DNA from: Deltaproteobacteria bacterium
GTDB lineage: Bacteria > Myxococcota_A > Polyangia > JAAYKL01
Direction of reading: 5' to 3'
Length of the DNA: 64,000 bases
Assembly (NCBI GenBank): GCA_016935665.1
Contig: JAFGQN010000081.1
Span: 27,371 to 91,370 of the forward strand
A program made the position numbers and the translations under genes. Shown here one piece after another: positions 8,228 to 20,200 of this stretch. Positions within the stretch are counted from its first letter, which is position 1. The number at the start of each line of letters is the position of its first letter. The notes under the pieces are model-generated. The model was not told where the DNA came from, did not search any database, and saw nothing but the letters and a program-made list of their open reading frames with translations.

Positions 8228-10510
8228 ATGGCATCAGATACAAAAACACTGAAAATCGGAGTATTGCTGGATTGTCTGCATGAATCATATCAGTCCGCCA
8301 TCTGGCGCGGCATCGAAACCCAGGCACGTCAACTGCAAATAAACCTTGTATCATATGTTGCCACATCCCAGGATCGGACGAGTCATTTTCACACGCACTA
8401 CGACATAATAAAAGACTTCATTGCCAAATCAAATATTGATGGGCTCATCGTATTCACCGGCCCAATGAGCGAGCATCAGGGCGTTCCCTTTACCTCTACG
8501 TATTTGAAAAATTTCGCCCATATTCCTCTGATTTGCATATCGGCTCCGGTGGATGACCATCCCGGCGTCACCATCAACAATCAGGAAGGGATTATCGAAT
8601 TGATGGATCATTTTGTCGCCGTCCATCACGCGAAAAACATCGCGTTTCTAAGTGGTCCAAAGGGACACAGCGAAGCCGATGATCGCATGACGGCGTATCG
8701 AAAGGGTCTCGAAAAGAACAATCTGATATTCGATGAAAAACTCGTTCTCCGGGGGGATTTTTCCAAAGGATGCGGCCATCGGGCTGTGGCCACTCTCATG
8801 GACAGCCAAACGCCAGTGGACGTTATTATGGCCGTCAACGACCAATCTGCGCTTGGGGTGATTGAAGAGCTGAAAAAACGCAAGCATCACATCCCCACGG
8901 AGATCGCAGTATCCGGTTTTGATGATGTGGGAGAAGCGTCCCTCAGCATGCCGGCACTAACGACAGTGCGACAACCTCTGCAGGAAATGGGCGCCGTGGC
9001 ACTGAACAATGTCATTTGTCAAATCAAAGGCGATCCGTTTGAACGGATCATTCGGTTGGCGGCCGTTCCCGTGTATCGAAGGTCCTGCGGATGCTTTGCC
9101 GAAGTCATCCGTGCCGCTGCGCCCAATATGACGCAAACCGCGCGCTACTCCACCGAAGAGATCATGGATATCACTTGCGCCCATGCGGAATCCTTTTTGC
9201 GCAGGGACCTGCCGGGGTGTCCTTCTCCCAATCGTGTCCGCGCGTATCTGACGGATTTGGTGGATAGTCTGGTCTGGGATGTCAGCAAAGCATCCATTCG
9301 CGAAATCTTTTTAAACGAAGTGGATATGCTGCTGTTCAAATTTGAGGACTTTGCCGACAACGTGGCTATCATGAACGCGGTGATAAACGATTTATCCTTT
9401 TTCCTGCCGTCTCTTTTCCGCCAGCGGGAACAGTTGACCTGCGCCACGGCCATTTTGCAGCAGGCACACACGCTGATTCGGGAGCACCGACTCAATTCCG
9501 CGCAGACGTCCTTTTTGCAGGACACCTTGTTCCAGTTGACCATCCGTGAGACATCACAGAGTATTATTACCACCTTCGAACAGCGCAAGCTGCTCCAGGC
9601 CATCTCTTCCAGCTTCCCTCAGTTGAACATCAACAGTCTGGTGTTCGCGATATACGAGAGGCGCCCGGAAGACGGTCCACTCACCGACGAAAACTGGGGG
9701 TTGCCCAGACACAGCCGTTTGCTGCTCGGCTACGACCAGCAACGGGACGTATTGAGTTATCCCAGAGGAAACAAACTGTTTTACTCCAAAGACCTGTTTC
9801 CCTCTGACATGTACGAAGAAGATAATGCCGGTGCATTTGTATTCATGCCGCTGTTTTTTGAACAGGAACAGCTGGGATTTGCTCTGTTCGAATATGCCAA
9901 AGGCATCCCACTGTTTATGTTTGAAGAACTCCGACTGCATATGAGCAGCGCGCTTAAAAGCTCTTTCCTCATGAAGGAACTGCGCATCCAATCCATGCTT
10001 GATGAACTGACGGGACTTTACAATCGCCGGGGATTCATGAGTGAGGCGCCACGGATGTTTCGGCATCGCAAAGTGAGCGAACAGCGCATCATGATTTTTT
10101 TTGCCGACATGGACGATTTGAAAGTCATCAATGACAACTATGGCCACGAAGAAGGCGATGTGGCCATTTCGGGGGCTGCTTCCGTGTTGCGCCAAACGTT
10201 TCGCGAACAGGATTTGGTGGCCCGTATTGGCGGTGATGAGTTTATTGCCATGCTCGTTGGGGACGGTCACATCAAAAATCTGGAAGCCCAAATCATGGAT
10301 CGACTCAAATTGAGTTTGCACACATACAACGAAATCATGGAAAAGCCCTATGAGCTGTCCATCTCCATGGGCGTCACTACCGCCGATGTGCATCAGACAG
10401 GCTCTCTCGAAGATCTGATGCGCGAAGCCGACGAACAACTGATGATCATCAAACGCAAAAAAAACCGAGGCCGCCCCACCACCCATCCACCCAATCCGGT
10501 GGTGGATTAA
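8228..10510 (+). CDS. Cytoplasmic LacI-type ligand-binding domain fused to a GGDEF diguanylate cyclase
   Basis: Residues about 8-285 are a periplasmic-binding-fold domain of LacI/GalR regulators: LKIGVLLDCLHESYQSAIWR, DGLIVFTG, IPLICISAP, VTINNQEG, IAFLSGPKGH, AVNDQSALG, AVSGFDDV and the terminal RRSCGCF. The helix-turn-helix that should precede it is absent. A helical stretch and a GAF-like region (about 440-600) follow, then a GGDEF domain with the active site at 668-672. An RxxD inhibitory site (REQD) lies five residues before it. There is no signal peptide or membrane helix. The likely role is sensing a cytoplasmic sugar or similar ligand and setting c-di-GMP output. The gene is divergent from htpG. 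Enzyme type is confident, ligand unknown. Confidence 0.9.
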   Translation: MASDTKTLKIGVLLDCLHESYQSAIWRGIETQARQLQINLVSYVATSQDRTSHFHTHYDIIKDFIAKSNIDGLIVFTGPMSEHQGVPFTSTYLKNFAHIPLICISAPVDDHPGVTINNQEGIIELMDHFVAVHHAKNIAFLSGPKGHSEADDRMTAYRKGLEKNNLIFDEKLVLRGDFSKGCGHRAVATLMDSQTPVDVIMAVNDQSALGVIEELKKRKHHIPTEIAVSGFDDVGEASLSMPALTTVRQPLQEMGAVALNNVICQIKGDPFERIIRLAAVPVYRRSCGCFAEVIRAAAPNMTQTARYSTEEIMDITCAHAESFLRRDLPGCPSPNRVRAYLTDLVDSLVWDVSKASIREIFLNEVDMLLFKFEDFADNVAIMNAVINDLSFFLPSLFRQREQLTCATAILQQAHTLIREHRLNSAQTSFLQDTLFQLTIRETSQSIITTFEQRKLLQAISSSFPQLNINSLVFAIYERRPEDGPLTDENWGLPRHSRLLLGYDQQRDVLSYPRGNKLFYSKDLFPSDMYEEDNAGAFVFMPLFFEQEQLGFALFEYAKGIPLFMFEELRLHMSSALKSSFLMKELRIQSMLDELTGLYNRRGFMSEAPRMFRHRKVSEQRIMIFFADMDDLKVINDNYGHEEGDVAISGAASVLRQTFREQDLVARIGGDEFIAMLVGDGHIKNLEAQIMDRLKLSLHTYNEIMEKPYELSISMGVTTADVHQTGSLEDLMREADEQLMIIKRKKNRGRPTTHPPNPVVD

Positions 10511-10643
10511 AAAAATTACAATCAATTCGAGTTTGATGCGTTTCGAGGGCGCACACGCGGGTGTGCCTCTGCAGAAAATTCGCAATACCCATCGCAGGTG
10601 CAGACCCATGTGTCTGTCCTGACCCGGTTTTTAAGCCGACAAC

Positions 10644-10664
10644 AGGTTTGGAGACAGGAAACCT
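10644..10664 (-). terminator. Weak hairpin at the fusA stop codon
   Basis: On the minus strand AGGTTT and AAACCT flank a nine-base loop, overlapping the stop codon of the elongation factor gene. There is no clear uridine tract, so an intrinsic terminator is only possible. Confidence 0.2.
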
Positions 10665-12738
10665 ACTCTTCTCTGCCCAGGCGTTTGCGGGCGGCTTCGA
10701 GTACTTTCTCTTTCAGGTTCTCGGGCAGAGGCTGGAAGTTTTTCATTTCCATGCCGTGGTTGGCGCGACCGGAAGACAGTGAACGAACCGAAGTAGAGTA
10801 TCCAAACAGTTCCATCAGTGGTGCTTCGGCCAGAATCTTTTGAGAGCCTTTGCGATAGCGGCGCATGCTGTGTACTTTGCCGCGACGACGGTTGATATCG
10901 CCCACCAAATCGCCGATAAAATCGTCGGGAGTGGCAAGGTCCAGTTTCATGATGGGCTCCAGCAATTGAGGGGACGCCTTTTTAAATGCCTCACTGAAGC
11001 ATTGACGTCCACAAAGTTTAAATGCCATCTCGGAGCTGTCCACCGCGTGGAAACTACCGTCCACCAGCGTAACTTTCACATCCACCACGTTGTAGTCGGC
11101 CAGAATACCGTGATCCATGGCTTCTTCGATACCTTTGCGCACAGCAGGAATGTATTCTTTGGGAATGGTTCCACCCACAATGGCATTCACAAATTCAAAG
11201 CCATTGCCGGGATTGGGCTCAACTGTCATAATGGTATGCGCAAACTGACCTTTACCACCGCTCTGCTTCACGTGGCGATACTCATGCTGTACCGCTCTGG
11301 TAATGGTTTCCTTGTATTCCACCGAAGGCTCGCCGACCACAGCTTCCACACCAAACTCGGTTTTCAGACGGTCCACAATAATCTCCAGATGGAGTTCGCC
11401 CATACCGGCGATAATCGTTTCGTTGGTGCGCTCGTCGGTGCGAACCGTGAAAGACGGATCCTCAAGGGTCATTTTCTTGAGAGCAATATGCAGTTTCTCC
11501 AGCTCCTTGCGGGTAGCTGTAGCGGCGGAAACGCTGATAACGGGCTCTGGAATATTCAGTGACTCCAGCAAAATGGGCTGTTTCTCGTCACACAGAGTAT
11601 GCCCCGTATACGTGTTTTTCAAACCAATCAACGCAACGATGTCGCCAGGTCCCACTTCGGAAACTTCAATTCGGTCTTTGGCTTTGATACGCAAAAGACG
11701 GCTCACACGCTCGGTCTTTCCGGTAGTGGCATTCAGGACGCGGTCACCGGCCTTCAAAGTGCCGGAGTAGGTGCGGACAAATGTCTGCTGTCCCACATAG
11801 GGATCGGTGATGACTTTAAACGCCAATGCGCTGAAGGGTTCATCGTGTTCGGGATGGCGACGATGCGCTTTTTCCGAATCGTATATATCCTGTCCCACAA
11901 TGGTTCCTTTGTTCAAAGGACTGGGCATATAAGCCACCACGGCATCCATCAAAGGCTGCACACCCACATTTTTATAGGCGGAACCGCAAAAACACGGGGT
12001 GAACAGATTTTTAAGCACACAATCTCTGGTCACGCTGTGAATCAACTCTGATGAAACTTCCTGTTCTTCAAGGAAAAGCTCTGCCAGTTCGTCACTGAAC
12101 TCAGAAAGTTTTTCAAGCAGATTCTCCCGCCACATCTCCACTTCATCTTTCATCTCGGCAGGGATTTCTCTTACCTCAACGTTTCCTTCGGGAAAGTACA
12201 TGGCTTTCAACTCAACCAAATCGACGATACCTTCCAGATTTTCCTCGGCGCCTATGGGAAGCTGGTACGGAACAGCGTTGGCTTCCAGCATATCGTCGAG
12301 CTGTTTGACAACGTCGAGGAAATCCGCGCCCTGGCGATCCATCTTATTTATAAAAGCGAATCTTGGAACGCGATAGCGATCTGCCTGTCCCCACACTGTC
12401 TCGCTCTGGGCCTCCACGCCGCCCACGGCGCAGAACACAGCCACGATACCGTCGAGCACACGCATGGAACGTTCCACTTCGATGGTGAAATCCACGTGCC
12501 CGGGGGTGTCGATAATATTGACGCTGTGATCTTTCCAGGCACACGAAATCGCGGCAGAAGCGATTGTAATACCGCGCTCCTGTTCCTGTTTCATAAAGTC
12601 CATGGTGGCGGCGCCATCGTGCACCTCACCAATTTTTCTGGTCGTTCCAGTATAAAAAAGAATCCGCTCTGTAACTGTTGTTTTGCCGGCGTCAATGTGC
12701 GCGGCAATTCCGATATTCCTGGTTTTTATAATACCCAT
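10663..12738 (-). CDS. fusA: Translation elongation factor G
   Basis: GTPase that drives ribosome translocation. G motifs are complete: G1 [15 protein letters not shown]2 EQERGITI, G3 DTPGHVDF, G4 [10 protein letters not shown], with the domain IV/V signatures [18 protein letters not shown] and [13 protein letters not shown]. The start at 12738 ([19 protein letters not shown]) gives 691 residues, the normal length. A TTG 12 codons earlier would add [12 protein letters not shown] and has no ribosome site. The gene is not next to rpsL, rpsG or tuf, so it may be a second EF-G paralogue (some bacteria carry several), which the window cannot settle. Downstream of tyrA on the same strand, 229 bases apart. 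Confidence 0.95.
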   Translation of the reverse strand: MGIIKTRNIGIAAHIDAGKTTVTERILFYTGTTRKIGEVHDGAATMDFMKQEQERGITIASAAISCAWKDHSVNIIDTPGHVDFTIEVERSMRVLDGIVAVFCAVGGVEAQSETVWGQADRYRVPRFAFINKMDRQGADFLDVVKQLDDMLEANAVPYQLPIGAEENLEGIVDLVELKAMYFPEGNVEVREIPAEMKDEVEMWRENLLEKLSEFSDELAELFLEEQEVSSELIHSVTRDCVLKNLFTPCFCGSAYKNVGVQPLMDAVVAYMPSPLNKGTIVGQDIYDSEKAHRRHPEHDEPFSALAFKVITDPYVGQQTFVRTYSGTLKAGDRVLNATTGKTERVSRLLRIKAKDRIEVSEVGPGDIVALIGLKNTYTGHTLCDEKQPILLESLNIPEPVISVSAATATRKELEKLHIALKKMTLEDPSFTVRTDERTNETIIAGMGELHLEIIVDRLKTEFGVEAVVGEPSVEYKETITRAVQHEYRHVKQSGGKGQFAHTIMTVEPNPGNGFEFVNAIVGGTIPKEYIPAVRKGIEEAMDHGILADYNVVDVKVTLVDGSFHAVDSSEMAFKLCGRQCFSEAFKKASPQLLEPIMKLDLATPDDFIGDLVGDINRRRGKVHSMRRYRKGSQKILAEAPLMELFGYSTSVRSLSSGRANHGMEMKNFQPLPENLKEKVLEAARKRLGREE

Positions 12739-12967
12739 TTTCTTTGCTTTCTCTAGTTTTGGCCCCCCAGCCAATAAAGGCGGGCTGTATAGCGGACAAA
12801 TTTCGCTTTGTCGACGAAAAAAGCGCTTAGTTCATGAAATTATTTCCTGTCGCTGAAAATCTGTTCAAAAACGAAATCCAATTTTCAAAAATAACGGAAA
12901 GTAAAGGATAAACTATTCATTGAGGTATCGGTTACATCTGGGAAATATGAAATAAAACATGGAAAAT

Positions 12968-14080
12968 CTATCTTTCGGACACGGATTGAAGCGTTTGAAG
13001 ATACGCTTTGCCCGCCGACATCACCTCAACAAAATCAGCTTCGCGGTTGGATTCCACAATCTCAATAATTTCTCTGACGCTGCGCAAAAGCGCCTGTTGC
13101 GGACCATGGCGATATTCATTGAGACGCTGAATTTCGAAATAGAGATGCGGATTCTCCTCAGCGATTTTATGAGCCACCTTCAGCTGCGCATCGAATGATG
13201 TGCTCGACATGCTTCGCAGACGTTCCGCCTGCTCGCCGCTGTTTCCAAGCGCCGTAAAAAACGCGATGTTCAATAAATGAGAAAGTCCAAGCACATAGGC
13301 GATCAATTCGTCGTGTTCATCCAGCGTCATATCCACGCAGGTGGCCATAGTGTCTTTAAAGAGCGCCCGCGTCTGCTGATGGGCTTCTGAATGTCCCACG
13401 TCCATAAAAATCACGTGGCGTCCGCTCAGCATGGTGGTATCCGGACCAAACATGGGGTGGACCGATGTCACCCGGCATCCCGCCGCCAGCAGCGCCGCCA
13501 ATCCCTCCTTGACCGGGCCTTTTAATGACGCAACGTCAAATACTGTTCCTTTGGGCCTGCGGGCCGCAAGGGCCGACAATATATCGCCACTCATCCCCAG
13601 CGGTGTGGCAACCACAATGATGTCTTCATCGAGCGCATCACTTTGCCAGTCGGTCATGGTTTTGGCGCTGACGTGACACACACCGGGATCGGCGATGCGC
13701 ACATCATATCCCGAAGAGAGTAGAAAACGTGCAAACCACGCACCAATTTTGCCGCATCCACCGATCACCAGCGCCGATTTTCCGGTGCCCCCACGCGCCT
13801 CTTCCACTCTATCGCGCTCCTGTATTTCGAGCGCGTGTTTTACCAGACTGTCCAAAACAGAGGTGGCCAGCGCCTGTGGAACCCCCAGCCTTTTTGCCTG
13901 CTCCATGGCATGGGCCATCACCTTTTTTTCGCGGGTAAAACTTCTCACCGGCAGCTGCTGCCGTCGCTTGGCCTTCCCAATCTCAGATACCACTGCCAGA
14001 CGTTTGGCCACCGCCTCCAGGATTTCCCGGTCCACCGCCAGCAACTCATCTCTCAACTCATCCAGATTTTTTTCGCTCAT
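12968..14080 (-). CDS. tyrA: Bifunctional chorismate mutase/prephenate dehydrogenase-type protein (TyrA, T-protein)
   Basis: Residues about 1-85 are an AroQ-type chorismate mutase domain (LDELRDELLAVDREILEAVA and KRLAVVSEIGKAKRRQ with the conserved Arg and Lys). From about 100 a dehydrogenase domain begins with the NAD-binding loop VIGGCGKIGAWFARFL and continues with VATPLGMSGDIL, VFDVASLKGPV and SVHPMFGPDTTMLSG. Together they turn chorismate into 4-hydroxyphenylpyruvate for tyrosine. The domain order and the roughly 370-residue size match the enterobacterial T-protein. The ATG at 14080 has GGAG five bases before it; the ATG 15 bases upstream is pressed against its G-run, so it is less likely. 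It follows the giant gene by only about 26 bases if the frameshifted tail of that gene is counted. Confidence 0.92.
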   Translation of the reverse strand: MSEKNLDELRDELLAVDREILEAVAKRLAVVSEIGKAKRRQQLPVRSFTREKKVMAHAMEQAKRLGVPQALATSVLDSLVKHALEIQERDRVEEARGGTGKSALVIGGCGKIGAWFARFLLSSGYDVRIADPGVCHVSAKTMTDWQSDALDEDIIVVATPLGMSGDILSALAARRPKGTVFDVASLKGPVKEGLAALLAAGCRVTSVHPMFGPDTTMLSGRHVIFMDVGHSEAHQQTRALFKDTMATCVDMTLDEHDELIAYVLGLSHLLNIAFFTALGNSGEQAERLRSMSSTSFDAQLKVAHKIAEENPHLYFEIQRLNEYRHGPQQALLRSVREIIEIVESNREADFVEVMSAGKAYLQTLQSVSER

Positions 14081-14106
14081 TTGTGCTCCATTCATCCCCC
14101 TTTAAA

Positions 14107-14299
14107 TCACGACGATGGTGGAACACAAGCTTTTACGGTGGTTTTTGAATCGGTAAACTCGATATTGGATGAACAGTTAGACAGCACGTCGGCCTCGCGA
14201 TTGAGATTGCATTCATCTTCGTCCTGACAAATACGAAAGCAGTAATTCACGCCGTCGTTATGCGCCACGCAGGCAGAGCCGTAAGGATGTGACCAGCTA
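14107..14299 (-). other. Frameshifted 3' continuation of the giant repeat gene
   Basis: Directly after the stop of the giant frame (WCTNN, TAG at 14297-14299), the frame one base over stays open for about 62 codons. It encodes a Cys-rich tail of the same style: HPYGSACVAHNDG, NYCFRICQDEDECN, SNCSSN, KACVPPSS, ending at 14107. Removing one T from the AATAATTAG just before the stop would join the two smoothly. Either the gene has a real single-base insertion, or the sequence carries an error. The tail has six Cys in about 55 residues, which chance non-coding sequence rarely shows. Confidence 0.6.
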
Positions 14300-17200
14300 A
14301 TTATTAGTGCACCAGGAAGTGGAACCGTTGTTTTCACAGTGCTGAGTGGAACTGCAGGCCGTACATGTGCTTCCACAGTATTCATTGGAAGAACAGAACT
14401 TGCATCCCTCAATAGAACCAACGCATCGCTCGTAGCTTCCACAGGCTTCCCAACCACCCGCGCCATCTCCGCAATGGTCTCTGGTATTGGCTTCAACACA
14501 GTACCTGCTGTCACCGCAATAGAAGTTGTCCGGACACTGGGCATCACCGGCCGTATCTGCGCTGGGACAGGTCTGTTTCATACGGCAACAGCGGAAGCCC
14601 AGATTTTCCAGCCGATAATCTGCAGCCGACCCATCGGCGGCAGAGAAGTCGAAATTGCAGGCCAGCCCATTGGCCAGGTCATTGAACGAACCACCGCGGA
14701 TACCATACAGCGTCACACCTGTTCCCAGTTGTCGTGCAGTCCCCGTCCATTCCTCCACGTTGCCCGACAGGTCCATAACCAGAGAAGGATCAGTGTCAAC
14801 ATCCGGCCAATCCGCAATGCAATCCTCCAAATCCGTATCACCGGACGGCCGCGCTGAAATATCCGTATCGGCGATACCAAAATCCAGTCCGTTGCAGGCA
14901 AGCGGGTCATACAATGCATCGTACGGATAAACCAAATCAGTATCCGTCGCAAACAGAATTTCTCCCGCACAGGCATACTGCCATTGCTGCACGGTGCACA
15001 AATCCCAGCACCCTGCCGTATCATCTTCACACCCAGGCTGATTCAGCAAATCGCAGGCCGCTTCGGCATCGGCAAAATTGACATAGTTCCAGGGCATTCT
15101 GTCTGACCGCGAGCAGGCGACCGTGTGGCCGGACCCGCCCGCCGTGTCACTGGCATCCCAGCGGGAGGATTCGTATTTAAAAATCTGGAAAGAAAGTGAT
15201 GTTCCCGCAGTATTGACATATGGTATCTCCACATATTCCACATAGCCATCGGCGCCTTCGTCGGCAGTACCGTCGCAATCATTGTCAATGCCATCCGGAA
15301 TGGTTCCTTCCGGTTTCTGATGCGCTGTCGAAGATAACATATTGATGATGTTGTCAGAATCACAGACGTACGGGTCCGAATTGGACAAATCACAGCAAAC
15401 CGTGCCCTGACCATCCGGGTTGCACAGATATTTGCCATAGCGCAAACACCCACCAACCGGCGTTGGAACAAGACCTTCATTGGAACACTCCGCCATCAAC
15501 GGATCTGTATCGGTGTCTTCAGCGAACGACTCATCCACCACACCGTCGCAGTTGCCATCCACACCGTCACACACGGCTTCACTCAGGGCGGGATTGGGCG
15601 CATCACCCAGCGCGCATTCGAGACCATCTCCGCCCAATCCGTCATCGTCGCAAACATAATCGCAGGCCCATTCTCCCGCATCAGTGTCACAGTAGTCACC
15701 GTTTACGTAGCCGGCATCACAGAGCCCATTGCAGGCGCCGGGATTGCTTAGTCCTTCGTCCACATTGCCATCGCAATTGTCGTCTATCCCATTGCATTCC
15801 TCCAGTGTAATGTCTTCATCAATCTGACCGTCACAATCATCATCCACGCCATACTGACTATTGACGCCATCACATCTATCGCAGGCCGTATCACCATCAC
15901 AATAGGTATTGTATTCGCATTCGCACCCGTCCGTCTTTCCGTTTTCAACATCGTGATACCCAAAAACGCAGGTCTTCAGTTCGCAAACTCCGGCCTGGCA
16001 ATAGTATTCCGCGACATGCAAGTCCGTATCCGCCAGCAGAGTGGTGCAATCACTGTCGCATCCACCGCAGTGATGCACGTTGTTGTCAAACTGAAAATCC
16101 TCATCCGCTGTGCCATCACAGTCATTGTCGATACCATCACAAAGTGTTTCCACACTGGCATGAGTGTAACAGTTGGCGTCTCCGCATTCCACGCCGGCAG
16201 CCGAGTCGTACTGACATGTCCAGTCGATGGCGCCGCCGCATACCGCCGCTTTGGTCCCCGGGCAGTTAGCGTTGCACAATGTATCCGTATCCGGTGGCGT
16301 CAACCCTTCATCCACCTCGCTGTCGCAGTCATTGTCCACACCGTCGCATTTTTCGATGTCGTGATCAGTTCCCACCTCATCACAATACATGCCGGAAGCG
16401 CCGCATTTCCATAGTCCCTCTTCACAAAGATCGGAATCCTCATCCCCGTCACAGGCTTCATAGTAGTTGGGCTCGTCAAAACCGTTTGGGGTATCGGGAT
16501 TGCAATCCTCATCATTGTCAGCGGGATCACACAATTCGGCTCCCGGAGTCGGTTCGTTCGCACAGTAAATAAGGCCATTGGTATCACACTCCAGATTTCC
16601 CCCGGTGCACGGAGACCCACAGGGACGATCAGAATCCTGTCCATAAAATGCGTCTTCATCCACGTCACCATCGCAATCGTTGTCCAGGCCATCACATATG
16701 TCACAATGCCCCGGAGTGGCGCAATCGTCGTCCGGGCCTACTTCCCATCTACATATTCTAAGATCTGTCCCCGTTTCAGTATCGTCGGTGTCTCTGCAGC
16801 TGCGCTGGCCCCCCTGACATATACCCCGACTGTAGTCATCGCCGCAACGGGTGTCCGTGTCTGCGAAGGCGCAGACAACATCAATGGAACCGCCGCATCG
16901 ATAATTCTCCAGCTCATCCACAATGCCATCACAGTCATTATCCAGGCCATCACAATCAATTTCCAGGGATGTCGGCATATAGGCGCAGCCAGGCGCAGCC
17001 TTGCCATTGGTATCGGTTTCGCATCGCTGCAGATACTCGCCGCATACACCTGCGCCACAGGTCTGCTTCAGGCGGTTGTCATACATGGAAATGTTGTTGT
17101 TGTTTCCATCCGCATCCGTATCCTCATCCACCAGCCCGTCGCAGTCATTGTCAAGACCATCGCATACCTCACCCGATGGCCCCACTGCGCCCGAACATCC

Positions 17201-20200
17201 TGCACTGGTATCGTAGACGGGATACGAGACATCCAGATCCGCTGAAATGCAACGCGCCACCCCGGATTGACAGCTGCCGACATTTGGATCCGTGCCGTCA
17301 GCGCCGCCACAGGCGATGGTCAGTCCTTCATCTGTAATGCCATTGCAGTTGTTGTCGATACCATCACATATTTCAAGAGCTGCCAGTGTAAATCCCTGAC
17401 ATTGTAAATTACCATCCACACATACATTGGTTCCCGGCGCGCAGATACCTGGACAATCCGTATCACCAAAAGGCGCAACACAGCCACTGGATCCCGCAGG
17501 ATAGCACGGCGTATTGTACTCAGGATATGATTCGTCAATCTGACCATCACAGTTGTTGTCCTTCGCGTCACACACTTCATCTGTGTCCATATTTCCATCA
17601 GAGTCGTCGTCGGAAATCACACACGGATGCTCACAACCATTGGCGCTGTTGCTGTCGTTGTTCCACCAGTTTGCATCGCAATCCCCCATGACACACGCTC
17701 CACCCACACAAAGCGCGGCCGCATGATCGAAACGACAGATATGACCGCAGTATCCACAGTTATTGGCATCGGTTTGAAAATTCACATCTTCGTCGAGCAG
17801 ACCATCGCAGTCGTTATCCTGAGGCACGTAATTGTCATTTTCGGGATCTGCTGAAGACGCAATTCCATCGCACTTATCCGCGTTGTCCGCCATATCCACA
17901 GTGGGTTTGCAATAATACTCACACCCATCCGCACTGTTGCTGTTCACATCCGACCAGTACGTTTCACAGGACATCAGCGTACACGTTCCCGCCACACAGG
18001 TGGAGGACGCATGGGGAAGAATACACACCGCACCGCATGCGCCGCAGTTGGAGGGATTGGTCTGCACATCCACACAGAACTCGTACCCCGCATCGTTCGT
18101 ACAACACGTTTCGCTGGTGTCACAGGCGCTGCATCCCAACAAAGAGGTATCTGTTGTTGTATCACTGTCACTGATGGAATCCGAGACGGAATCCAATCCA
18201 CTGGTGCCATCGGTGCCGCTGGTATCCCCGCTGGTGGAATCACTGTCGCTTCCACCGTTGTCACCGCCAAACGTGGACGTACCGCCATGTATCGGTCGAC
18301 CATCCGTACCGTCGGCTCCTTCAAATTCAAACGGGTCCACTGAACACCCCACCGTCAGAAGCAGCAGCAGTGCCCACAACCCAACCCGCATGGCTTTGGT
18401 CATCAACGTCTTTTTGTCCCTTTGACGCATCAATCTGAACATGGCAATTCCTCCAGCCAGAAGTACAAATATCCACCCGCCAAACGTCGCGGGGCCAGAC
18501 CCGGGTGCCGTGCTGCACATGCAACCGCCGGAACCGGATGCCAACACCCTGTCGAGTCCTTCGTAGTCATCTGTTTTTTCCGGCTCGGCCGGTTTGCCGC
18601 TATCAGAATCCTGTGCATCGTCTGAGGCGGTGTCGTTTGCGCCGGAATCCGTCCCATCCGTATCGCCCGTTCCGGATGTATCTTCGCCTGCCACGGTAAC
18701 AAAGCCGCCTGGGGCATAACACGATCCATCTTTACATACCGTGCCATTGGGACAGGTCACGTTCATGCAGTCATCAAAGATGCACGAACCATCCACACAG
18801 GTTTCATAGTATTCGCACACCACGCCTTTGCAGCTATTGGTGAGGGTATTGTCACATTTCCCGGTCGCTGGATTACACAGCACACCGGTGGAACAAATAA
18901 CGCCGGCACACGCGTCTGTCACACACACACCGTCCTGACACCCCTGACCCGCCGGACATTCAACTTCTACACAGGTGCTCACACAGGTACCGCTGGTATT
19001 GCAATACTGCCCCTCCTCGCAGGTCACCGTCCAACATGGATCCGCAACACACAGCGTGCAGGGTTCCTCGGTGCACTGCGCAATGGCTTCGCACCGCTGG
19101 CCATCGGGACAGCCGGTAATCATGCAGCCTTCAGTGGTGGCATGGCAACGGCCGTTGTCTTCGGGAATGCACGCCTCTCCATCCGGACACGTCTTGCTGT
19201 AACAGACATCCACACACAGACCGGCCAACGGATCACAGGAACACGGCCCCACAAAATCATAGCCGGGTGTGCAATAATACTCATTAAATACGCACGGCAG
19301 CGCATCGGGCCGTGTGGGTTCACACAGCGTCGACAAACAGATCTTCAAACCACCGCGCACCTCGATGCACGATTTGCCCACAGGACATTCAAACTCACCA
19401 GTCCCGCACGGTTCCGCGCACTCCCCTTCAATACACGAGGATCCCGCAGACGGACATTCCACCTGGTCTTCCTCATCCACCAAGCCGTCACAGTCGTTGT
19501 CCAGACCGTCGCATACCTCGGCGGTGGGTCCTGGTACATCGCAGATCCATTCACCTTCAACGCATTTCTCCACCGATGCCGGACACTCGCCAATGCCATC
19601 CGGATATGTGGTCTGCATCGCCGGGTCACTCATCCAGAACGGGGTTTTGGAACAGGGATCCCGCGTCAGATTCTCGTCGGTTTGCCCATCACAGTCGTTA
19701 TCCAATCCGTCACAGATTTCCGCGCTTCCCGACGAGCCCCCCAGACATACTATTTCATATCCGTTTATCGCCGATCCATCTGTATCCCCCGTGTACATGC
19801 ACTGGTATACGCCTGGTGTGCATACGCCAAGATACGATCCACAATCCTGTCCATTCTCAGCAACATCGTCGATGTTGCCGTCACAATCATTGTCGATACC
19901 ATCGCAGATTTCCTGAGTGGGCAGGCTCGGTTCAATGCATTCGCTGTCAGAATCCCAATGTGCCGCGTCACAGCATTGGAGATCATGTTCGCTGTCTGTC
20001 AGTATGCACTTTAAAATGCCTCTTTCACATGCGCCCTGCCCAACCTGACAAATGACTTCGACATCCCAGTTTTCGTCTGTTAATCCATCGCAGTCGTTAT
20101 CAATGCCATCACACGCTTCCGCAACCGGATTCACTTCGCCATAGCACGCCGGATCCCATGCGCCGGCCACTTCATCGCAGTACTGGTATCCCTGCTCGCA

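Noticed and set aside
10548..10569. GGCGCACAC...GTGTGCC hairpin after the LacI/GGDEF gene as a terminator
   Set aside because: One bulge and no T tract after it; not enough to call.
19142..20055. Long plus-strand frames inside the giant gene
   Set aside because: They oppose the Cys/Asp repeat gene, are low complexity and show no domain.
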